From Synergistaceae bacterium UBA5560 (lineage in GTDB: Bacteria > Synergistota > Synergistia > Synergistales > Aminiphilaceae), in assembly GCA_002425685.1 (NCBI GenBank), contig DIMS01000101.1:282-21934 (forward strand): a stretch of 21,653 nt of DNA. Direction: 5' to 3'. The translations under genes were made by a program, and so were the position numbers. Below are positions 7,901 to 13,668 of the stretch, one piece after another (position 1 is the stretch's first letter; each line of letters begins with the position of its first letter). A model generated the notes under the pieces. That model had not been told where the DNA came from. It saw only the letters and a list, made by a program, of their open reading frames with translations, and made no database searches.

Positions 7901-9590
7901 CCTCCGGGGGAAGTCCCTCCGCGATGAGACGGTTCACGTCCATCTCCATGAAGACGCCGCAGGTGGCGTCGATGAGGGGGACCCGTTCCGCCCGGAGTGC
8001 CGCCTCCTGCAGAGAGTCCTTCACGTCCATGCCGAGGATGCGCGCCAGGTTCTCCAGGGTCTGTCCGGCTCCCGCCTGGCAGGAGTAGTTCATGCGGGCC
8101 TCCCGAATCTCGTCCGTGGCTCCCTCGGCGGTGCGTTTGAAGGCGGTGAACTTCATGTCCTGCCCGCCGATCTCGAAGACCGTGTCGATGTCGGGGTCCC
8201 AGAACTTGATCGCCGCGGCGTGGCAGGTGATCTCGTCCACGGCGCCGTCGGCGACGACGCATCCTTCCGCCAGGGCGCTTTCTTTTTTATTCCGGGAGAG
8301 GAGCATGCGCTCGTAGAGCTTCCGGGCTGATCCGGTGGTGCACACCCCCGCCACGGAGATGCCGTGGCGGTTTTTCTCCAGATGGCGGAAGACCTCCAGG
8401 AGTGCTCCCTCGGGATCTCCCGCGGTGGCCAGATAGATGCCGTCCAGAAGCGCTCCCGTCTCCAGATCGAGCACGGCGGCCTTTGTGGTGGTGGAGCCTC
8501 CGTCCACGCCGATGACCACGTCCCGGAAATGCGCCTCCGAGTCGTTCTGCGGAAAAGCCCCAGGAGGCGTTTCGTCTTCGTGGAGATGCACCAGGGGAAG
8601 AACGTTCCTCAGAGACGGCGCGAAGCGTCGTCCTTTTTCGCTGCCGGAATGGGTTTCCTGAAGGGTATCCAGCTCCGCGACGACGCGGTTGCCCGCGGCG
8701 AGGGCTCCGAGGGCGACGCCGAGGGCGGCGACGTTCGCGAAATGCGGGGGCCTGTGGAAGGCGAGTCCCGTGAGTGTCCGGAGTCGTTCGAGGATCCACG
8801 GCGAAGCGAAGACCCCTCCCGTGCAGACCGCCTCGGCGGAGGGATCGAGGTCGCGGTAGCCCACCACGTCGGTGACGAAGTTCGCCGTCACGGTGGCGAG
8901 GAGCTTGGCCACGATGCGATCCCGGGGGAGCCCCTCGTTCTGGTCGTGGATGAGGTCCGACTGAATCACGACGCCGCACCGGGCATTGTACCCCTCCTCG
9001 GAGGAGTGGCGTGTCGCCGCTTGTTCCGCCTCGGCGAAGCAGGCAGAAAGCGCCGTCTCCCGGTCGTTCCGGGAAACGGTCGCTCCCTCCAGGTTCTTTC
9101 CGAAGAGGCGTCGTACCTGTTTTTCGAGAAGTGTCCCCGAGCCGCCGCCGCATTTGGTGCTCGTGCTCCAGTCGAGCAGGACCGTCCGGAAAACGGTGGG
9201 GAAAGAAGTGGATCCGTTCCCTTCGCCCTGGACATCCACGGTGCCGAGGGTGAAGAAATAGGAGTCCTTGGCGCCCATGTGCGCCACGTAGGTCGCTCCG
9301 GGGACGAGGTTTCCGACTCCGCGGGGGATGGCCACGCTCTCGTACTCGAAAAGCGTTCCCGGAAAAAGCTCCGCAAGAGGGGCGGCGGCGCTGCCCGTGA
9401 AGGCTGTGGTGAGGACGGGTGTTCCGTTCAGGTTGCGGCGGAGTTCATGCCAGATCCCGCGAAGCGTCGCCAGGGGGGCTCCGAAATGAAAGCGCCCCGG
9501 TGGAGCCGCCACGATCCGCCCCGATTCGTCCAGGACAACCCAGTGGATCACCGCAGAACCCGCATCGAATCCCACGCAAACGCCCTTCAT
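4923..9590 (-). CDS. Large acyl-CoA dehydratase activase / 2-hydroxyacyl-CoA dehydratase-like fusion protein
   Basis: A 1555-residue cytoplasmic protein of the CoA-enzyme activase family, related to the ATP-driven Fe-S activator of 2-hydroxyacyl-CoA dehydratases. It has an N-terminal ASKHA domain with GFDAGS near residue 7 (about 1-340). A second, more canonical domain from about 356 carries GVDGGSTTTK, then FEIGGQDMKF, SCQAGAG (near 503) and TCGVFMEMD (near 543). The two Cys of the last two motifs match the ligands of the bridging [4Fe-4S] cluster in HgdC-type activators. From about 740 a DUF2229-like domain follows (IRRSNSTLGHLG), then an Ala/Ser/Pro-rich linker (about 1070-1130) and a dehydratase-like C-terminal half with GPCRLGKYAE (near 1210) and GPFTCMQEG. 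The ATG at 9590 is chosen for AGGAAGGAG 7 bases upstream; the longer frame has no family similarity. The substrate is unknown; a role in amino-acid fermentation is inferred. Confidence 0.88.
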   Translation of the reverse strand: MKGVCVGFDAGSAVIHWVVLDESGRIVAAPPGRFHFGAPLATLRGIWHELRRNLNGTPVLTTAFTGSAAAPLAELFPGTLFEYESVAIPRGVGNLVPGATYVAHMGAKDSYFFTLGTVDVQGEGNGSTSFPTVFRTVLLDWSTSTKCGGGSGTLLEKQVRRLFGKNLEGATVSRNDRETALSACFAEAEQAATRHSSEEGYNARCGVVIQSDLIHDQNEGLPRDRIVAKLLATVTANFVTDVVGYRDLDPSAEAVCTGGVFASPWILERLRTLTGLAFHRPPHFANVAALGVALGALAAGNRVVAELDTLQETHSGSEKGRRFAPSLRNVLPLVHLHEDETPPGAFPQNDSEAHFRDVVIGVDGGSTTTKAAVLDLETGALLDGIYLATAGDPEGALLEVFRHLEKNRHGISVAGVCTTGSARKLYERMLLSRNKKESALAEGCVVADGAVDEITCHAAAIKFWDPDIDTVFEIGGQDMKFTAFKRTAEGATDEIREARMNYSCQAGAGQTLENLARILGMDVKDSLQEAALRAERVPLIDATCGVFMEMDVNRLIAEGLPPEEIAAGVVRGTAESYFTKFVGGRKAVGERCSCQGGPSLGKAFLAGLAAVTGTEIHAYPDRELFGAVGAALVVRDSLRKARNEGRETRCAFRGWEAVRSRMESAEVLCREHFGELSCGQRNCKLRIFRTEGEDILTGGFCPRGNSETSGHERPDYVEIFHSLMERHFDGIRWQNLSELDPEDAERTVAIRRSNSTLGHLGIWSARVLHRLGFLPVLTPATDDDIAQRGIKRARTEFCIAMKISTGHALLAASEPRIAYAFNPAFIEERQTRPPHLKFCVYSEAEGFILRDALGRLRDRCIDPVWYLGDRKSMATELKRVLAKLGRIVPDVTILEAFADADAGTAAFLNDLARIGDSFLDAVRTSGEPGYVGLGRDYVVLDPKASSSSGHMFSKVRGMRYIPQIFLQHRYRHLSMEGVAENEYWLHSLDILKASLFVAETPGLYPIRQMNFACGPDSIKFFMEETLFSRVDKPFLHLVTDAQTNNAPFVTRAEAHERIVLRSALSEKRGSPSQKTGPLGENASTEGAEPALPCLGAASGAAATRASECRTSSPDGEDRTRRTGWARKRCWLVPNMGDASHIVTAFFRHRGIAARAIPTDTPASRERGAALIKTETCFPLKGAVGDVTAFLDELATEHGGREQVGATFLLVLPTASGPCRLGKYAEVLRILLDQQGFDTLPILRTSCDDAYLDILDAAGAVSFRDKALLATGLYMAARLADAFDDAALRFRPYATDRNHFEEYRKERLAALETVLATQGIFSRRIFLWAQETLDGFSALAPRAFSVRFPLVLYAGEIYMRQHDPYTRFVIHTLEQEGLEVIRGPISEWMDYVAHLSGERKSGLVRMVGRAFLSWADQWAARLFRGVTKDRQVLPSPETVLSRIEEADIFSRHITGESPLSIGLFFEFIEGRLRSREGGPEICGYFHVGPFTCMQEGVATAIMNDLARERRRRSPNALVPVVHAFFGDSPNPNLQAEIAAFREQVYLKSAMNRRKVS

Positions 9591-10054
9591 GAGTCGGCTC
9601 CTTCCTCGGAACACCCTTGAAAACACGTGTACGCACTTGACAGAGGAGAATGTTTCTGAGTGCGCAAAGTGTATCACAACGCATACGCCGTTTCGGAACG
9701 GATGGAAAGGAACGGCACCCGTTCCGGAGCGAAAAAGGGTTCCGAAAGCGCCGTGGCGTCAACCGCACGCGGCGGCGTTGTCGTTTTCGATGGAGTCTTG
9801 CGTGCGCATCGTTTTTCTTCGGTGGCCCGGAGCTTTCTCCGGAGGAATCGAAGTGCTCCGCTTCGGGGACGTGGAGGTGTTCCTCCGTGGGGGTGTCTGC
9901 CGGGGGTTTTCGAGAGAGAAGTCCTGTGTGGGGTTCAGTCTTGTCCGTCTCGCACGCTTGGGTAAGAGGTCGTACGAGGATGCGCCGTCGAGGCCTTTTC
10001 CTGCGGAAAAACAGCCTTCGGGCGTTTCCCTGACCGCGACGCGGCCCTCATGCT
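9591..10054. other. Long gene-free interval, first part, with small hairpins
   Basis: This part of the 819-base gap between divergent genes has no supported coding frame. Near the activase start lies the 8-base palindrome acacgtgt. Two small perfect hairpins occur in a row: CGAAG (9849-9853) with CTTCG (9861-9865), and GGAGG (9873-9877) with CCTCC (9882-9886). The first resembles a CGAG/CTCG hairpin at 642-657 that carries a similar gtgctcc loop. This suggests that the similarity between the two intergenic regions reaches further upstream than the aligned cores. Confidence 0.4.
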
Positions 10055-10208
10055 GGTTGCGACCCGAGGAGTCGCCAGTTTCTCCCGTTAATGGAGAATA
10101 AAGGAACATCTGGCTATGTTCCTTTGAGGGATGTGGATGTGGAGAAGAGCGTAGAGGGACAACGGCGCTGTGGCGAAGCCGCTGATTCGGGAAAAAATCG
10201 TCTGAATT
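10055..10208 (+). repeat. Dispersed structured repeat, copy 2 (candidate RNA element)
   Basis: The partner of 749-903. Four hairpins follow one another: GCGAC (10059-10063) with GTCGC (10071-10075); TTCTCC (10080-10085) with GGAGAA (10093-10098); a perfect 10-bp stem 10100-10109 with 10116-10125 and a 6-base loop; and GTGGC (10170-10174) with GCCGC (10178-10182) around a GAA loop. The first stem differs from copy 1 by paired changes (GCGAC/GTCGC against GCGGT/GTTGC), and the loop start CCGA is kept. The shared tttttgcgaa block follows at 10212-10221. It lies about 200 bases upstream of the alcohol dehydrogenase in the same orientation, so a leader, a free-standing RNA or a decayed mobile repeat are all possible. 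Confidence 0.6.
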
Positions 10209-10294
10209 TACTTTTTGCGAAGAATGTTTGGCACTACCAGACCGCCGGGAGGAAAAGAAAATCTATAAAATCTCTATGGAAAGGTTTCTCTTTC

Positions 10295-10335
10295 GGACAT
10301 GTCCACCCGTGGAGGCGGTCGCGGCATGATAGAAT
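10295..10335 (+). promoter_or_regulatory. Possible extended -10 promoter and upstream palindrome for the alcohol dehydrogenase operon
   Basis: TGATAGAAT at 10327-10335 fits the extended -10 pattern (TG, one base, then TAGAAT, 5 of 6 to consensus). No good -35 box is present, as is usual for such promoters. A perfect 10-base palindrome, GGACATGTCC (10295-10304), ends 22 bases upstream of the motif and could be an operator. The leader to the ATG at 10410 would be about 70 bases long. Confidence 0.35.
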
Positions 10336-10409
10336 GAAACGAAGTCATCCTTGTTCAATTCTGTCGCGGCGGCTTCACGCGGCTTTGCGCGGGAGGGGGA
10401 GGAGACGTC

Positions 10410-11594
10410 ATGGTGGGTGGGGAGAGCCTGAGGAAATTCGTCGCACCCGAGATCGTCTTCGGCGAGGGCGCTCTCGAACTTTCCGGCCGTTTCGTCCGCA
10501 ATCTGGGCGGGCGACGGATTCTCGTCGTGTCCGACCCGGGGGTGATCGCCGCCGGGTGGACGGAGAAGGTGCTGGAAAGCCTCAAGGGGGCGAATCTGAG
10601 CGTCGTCGTGTACGAGAACGTGCGCACCAACCCTTCCACCGCCTCGGTCATGGAGGGTGCCTCCGTGTTTGTCCGGGAACAGTGCGACATGATTCTCGCC
10701 GTCGGAGGCGGCAGTCCCATGGATTGCGCCAAGGCCATCGGCGCCGTGGTCTCCAATGAACAGCACGTCCTCGAGTTCGAAGGGGTGGACAATGTCGCCC
10801 TGCCGCCTCCGCCCCTCGTCTGCGTGCCCACCACGGCGGGAAGCGCCGCGGATGTCTCCCAGTTCGCCATCATCACCGACGAGGTCCGGAAGGTGAAGTT
10901 CGCCATCATCAGCAAGACCATGGTCCCCGATGTGGCCCTCATCGATCCCCGCACGACACTCACCATGGAGAAGAACCTCACTGTCGCCACGGGCATGGAT
11001 GCGCTCACCCATGCCGTGGAAGCTTATGTCTCCGATGCCTCCTCGCCTCTCACGGATCTGCATGCCCTGGAGACGGTGCGTCTCGTGGCGCGGCATCTTC
11101 CGGGTGCGGCAGCGGAGCTTGACAACCGTGAGCACCGGCGGGGCATGATGCTCGCATCCCTCTACGCGGGCCTGGCCTTCTCCAACGCCGGACTCGGCAT
11201 GGTGCACGCCCTCGCTCACAGCCTCGGAGGAGCGCTCGATCTGCCGCACGGGGAATGCAACGCCCTGCTCCTGCGTCACGGATGCGCCGCGAACCATTCC
11301 GCCGTGCCGGAGCGTTTCGCCCGGATTCTCCAGGCCTTTCGGGAGGGGGAGTGCATGGCGTCGATGTCTCCGGTGGCGCCGACGCCTCCGGAGAAGGTTC
11401 TGGAAGAGCTTGTCGCACGTGTCGAGGTGCTGGGCGGCATCTCCGGCATTGCAGTGCGTCTTCGGGACTTCGGCCTGTGCAGGGAGGACATTCCGAGAAT
11501 CGCCCGGTTCGCCTACCAGGACGCCTGCCTGCTTACCAATCCGCGGCATCTGGATGCGGCGGAACTGGAGGAGGTACTCCATGGAGCCTGGTGA
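10410..11594 (+). CDS. Iron-containing alcohol dehydrogenase (group III)
   Basis: An NAD(P)-dependent, metal-containing alcohol dehydrogenase of 394 residues that interconverts alcohols and aldehydes in the cytoplasm. It has the nucleotide-binding GGGSPMDCAKAIG (99-111) and the complete metal site known from FucO-type enzymes: D197 and H201 in GMDALTHAVEAY, H266 in MVHALAHSLGG, and H280 in LPHGECN. The conserved second His of that helix, H270, is also present. The length is normal. The ATG at 10410 follows a long purine run (GGGAGGGGGAGGAG) a few bases upstream. The 3' end overlaps the next gene by 14 bases, so an alcohol dehydrogenase and a signalling protein share a message. The substrate cannot be predicted. 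Confidence 0.92.
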   Translation: MVGGESLRKFVAPEIVFGEGALELSGRFVRNLGGRRILVVSDPGVIAAGWTEKVLESLKGANLSVVVYENVRTNPSTASVMEGASVFVREQCDMILAVGGGSPMDCAKAIGAVVSNEQHVLEFEGVDNVALPPPPLVCVPTTAGSAADVSQFAIITDEVRKVKFAIISKTMVPDVALIDPRTTLTMEKNLTVATGMDALTHAVEAYVSDASSPLTDLHALETVRLVARHLPGAAAELDNREHRRGMMLASLYAGLAFSNAGLGMVHALAHSLGGALDLPHGECNALLLRHGCAANHSAVPERFARILQAFREGECMASMSPVAPTPPEKVLEELVARVEVLGGISGIAVRLRDFGLCREDIPRIARFAYQDACLLTNPRHLDAAELEEVLHGAW

Positions 11595-12699
11595 TGCGAA
11601 GAACCGGGAGGCGTTGCGCCTCCGGCTCATGGGGCTCGGGGATTCGTCTCTCCACAAGAGCTACTATCCGGAACTTCAGAAGCGCCTGGGAGAACTGGAG
11701 CGCTTCCGCACGCTCCTCGACCGGGCCAACGACGCGATCTTTCTCGTCTCCCTCCGGGACGGGTGCGTCCGCTATGCCAACGCGTCCGCCCGCCGTTACG
11801 GGTTGCTTCTGGGGGCGAAGGATCTTCAACTGCAGTGCCTTCCCCTGAAAAACCTTCTCCTCGGCGGGAACGGAGAGGGGGTCGACATGGACCGTATTCT
11901 TGCCGCGTCGGCCTTCGACTCCGGCGAGGAGGGGCGTTGCGTGCTCGATCTCTTTACCGACGAGGGGCTGCGGCGCTGTGAACTCTCCGTCAGCGTGCCC
12001 GAGACGAGCGGGGATGTCCATGCGGTGCTCATCCTCCGGGATGTGGAGGATCGCCTCGCTGCGGAGGACCGGCTCCGGGAAACCCTGCACCAGGTGGAGG
12101 AGGCCCGCTCGCGCACGGTGTCCCTCACGGCGGCCATCGTGGAGCTGAAGGATTCCTTCACGGGGCAGCACCAGCGCCGTACGGCGCAGCTCGCCTCCGC
12201 CATCGGCAGACATCTCGGCGTGAGCGGCGGAGAACTCTACGACCTCGTGACGGCGGCCATGATGCACGACATGGGCCTCATGGCGATCCCCACGGACATC
12301 CTCTTCGCACCCCGTCCTCTTTCGGAGGTGGAGTGGCTTCTCGTGCACCGGCATCCTCTCATCGGCAAAACCCTGATGGACCGGGAAAATTTTCCCTCCT
12401 CCGTGTCGGTGCCGCTGGTACAGCATCACGAGCGCCTGGACGGATCGGGGTATCCCCGGGGGCTTTCGGGGCGCCACATTGTCTCCCTTGCGCGGATTCT
12501 CGCCGTGGCGGACGTGGCGGAGGCCATGTCCAGCCACCGCCCCTATCGTCCCGCCCACGACCGGAGCGTCGTGCTCGCCGAGCTTGCCGCGGGGAGGGGC
12601 GGGCAGTTTGACGCCGCCGTGGTGGACGCCTGTGTGGCATTGCTGGAGGAGGGCTTCGCCTTTGCGCCCCATCCGGTGGAGGAGCTTTCACAGGGGTGA
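11581..12699 (+). CDS. PAS domain plus HD-GYP domain signalling protein (putative c-di-GMP phosphodiesterase)
   Basis: A 372-residue soluble protein with a PAS-like sensor at about 38-155 (FRTLLDRANDAIFLVSLRDG, then a short coiled linker) and an HD-GYP domain at about 175-365. HD-GYP enzymes normally hydrolyse cyclic di-GMP. The GYP motif is complete (HHERLDGSGYP, 282-292), as is the first helix GQHQRR. The HD motif reads HDMGL (H229, D230, L233) where HDxGK is usual, so the conserved Lys is missing and activity is uncertain. The ATG at 11581 has GGAGGAGG 6 bases upstream, inside the dehydrogenase gene, and overlaps that gene by 14 bases. No membrane segment or receiver domain is present. A redox or small-molecule cue through PAS is possible, but no ligand residues can be named. 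Confidence 0.85.
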   Translation: MEPGDAKNREALRLRLMGLGDSSLHKSYYPELQKRLGELERFRTLLDRANDAIFLVSLRDGCVRYANASARRYGLLLGAKDLQLQCLPLKNLLLGGNGEGVDMDRILAASAFDSGEEGRCVLDLFTDEGLRRCELSVSVPETSGDVHAVLILRDVEDRLAAEDRLRETLHQVEEARSRTVSLTAAIVELKDSFTGQHQRRTAQLASAIGRHLGVSGGELYDLVTAAMMHDMGLMAIPTDILFAPRPLSEVEWLLVHRHPLIGKTLMDRENFPSSVSVPLVQHHERLDGSGYPRGLSGRHIVSLARILAVADVAEAMSSHRPYRPAHDRSVVLAELAAGRGGQFDAAVVDACVALLEEGFAFAPHPVEELSQG

Positions 12700-13029
12700 T
12701 ACAGAAGTGTTTTCCTTCCGAATGCGGTGCCGGAGTGTCGGTAGTGATGCTTCTGGTGCAGCGTTTTCGGGCTTTCCCGACGAAAGGCCGAAGACAGAGG
12801 AGTTTCGTGGGCAAGACGATGTGAAAAGCCCTTCCGGGTAAACCGGGAACAGAAAGAGGATTTTCTTTGCTTCAGTGACGTCCCCATGCCCCGCCTGTGG
12901 TTTTCCTCCGAAAGAACTGCTCGAAGCACCTCCGGAGAATGTATTTTCCACGAAAGTCGAGATTTGTGGACAGTTTGTCTGGGTAGTCGCACGGAGCGAT
13001 TGATGGAGATGGTTGAAGAGAGAGTTCTC
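12700..13029. other. Gene-free stretch before the MarR/ABC cassette
   Basis: No supported gene is seen in these 330 bases; minus-strand frames here only continue antisense from the flanking genes. A small hairpin, TCGGG (12767-12771) and CCCGA (12776-12780) with a 4-base loop, lies about 70 bases after the HD-GYP stop and may help end that transcript, though no T-run follows. Composition becomes more AT-rich toward the promoter at 13030. Confidence 0.45.
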
Positions 13030-13058
13030 TTGGCATAAAATGTTACGGTACCTAAATA
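13030..13058 (+). promoter_or_regulatory. Sigma-70 promoter of the MarR/ABC exporter operon
   Basis: TTGGCA (13030-13035) and TAAATA (13053-13058) are separated by exactly 17 bases in an AT-rich pocket of otherwise GC-rich DNA. A GGTACC palindrome at 13047-13052 sits just inside the -10 box, a plausible place for autorepression by the MarR protein. Transcription would start near 13065, which argues for the ATG at 13078 rather than the one at 13060. The ribosome site GGGGAG is at 13067-13072. Confidence 0.65.
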
Positions 13059-13077
13059 TATGCAAGGGGAGTTCCGG

Positions 13078-13668
13078 ATGCCGAAAGAAGCGGATGATCT
13101 GATGGAGTATATTGCCCGGCTGTTTCGGATGGTGCGCCGACGGCCGACGGACGAACAGTGTCTTTCGCGTGGAGCGCATCGGCTCCTGCATCTGGTGTTG
13201 CAGAACGATGGTATCCGTACCACGGATCTGGCGAAAAGAATGGGTGTTCGCCCGGCATCGCTGACCGAGCTGCTCAGGCGCCTGGGCGAGGGTGGATACC
13301 TCCGCCGGGAGAAGGATGAGAACGACTCCAGGGTCATTCGCGTGTTTGCGGCGAAGAAGGCTTTTGAGGAACACGTGCGGCTGGAAGCGGAACACAGGGA
13401 GCGGAACGCACGACTGCGTGCCTGTCTGACGGACGACGAGGCCGGGATGTTTTGTGCGATATGCGACAAGCTGTGCGCATTTCTCGAAAAAGAGCAATCG
13501 CTGGTTGTCGGCCGTGAACAGAGGCACGAGGACGAGGCATACCGAGGGTTCCATCACGGGAGCGAACGCCGAAAGTGCCGGGGAGACGGCGAAGGCGACG
13601 GTACAGGAGGAGATTGCGGAGGCCATCACCACTGTGGAAGAACCGGGAGTGCGACAGGTGGCCGATGA
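13078..13668 (+). CDS. MarR-family transcriptional regulator with Gly/His-rich tail
   Basis: A winged-helix repressor (196 residues) that probably controls its own operon with the exporter. The MarR core spans residues 1 to about 145: recognition region IRTTDLAKRMGVRPASLTELLRRL (46-69), then the wing with GGYLRREKDENDSRVIRV (72-89), whose D-x-R pattern is typical. The ATG at 13078 is chosen because GGGGAG lies 5 bases upstream and an ATG at 13060 would fall at the promoter. Residues about 146-196 are unusual: rich in Gly, His, Cys and charged residues (for example GGDCGGHHHCG), possibly metal-binding. The same bases also read well in the transporter frame, so this tail may instead reflect a frameshift. 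Drug- or metal-responsive derepression is inferred from context. Confidence 0.82.
   Translation: MPKEADDLMEYIARLFRMVRRRPTDEQCLSRGAHRLLHLVLQNDGIRTTDLAKRMGVRPASLTELLRRLGEGGYLRREKDENDSRVIRVFAAKKAFEEHVRLEAEHRERNARLRACLTDDEAGMFCAICDKLCAFLEKEQSLVVGREQRHEDEAYRGFHHGSERRKCRGDGEGDGTGGDCGGHHHCGRTGSATGGR

Noticed and set aside
10263..11657. 464-residue minus-strand frame opposite the alcohol dehydrogenase
   Set aside because: Very His/Arg-rich antisense translation with no recognisable domain; the dehydrogenase on the plus strand has a complete metal site.
13060..13077. Earlier ATG for the MarR gene
   Set aside because: It overlaps the -10 box end and would precede the likely transcription start; GGGGAG fits the ATG at 13078.
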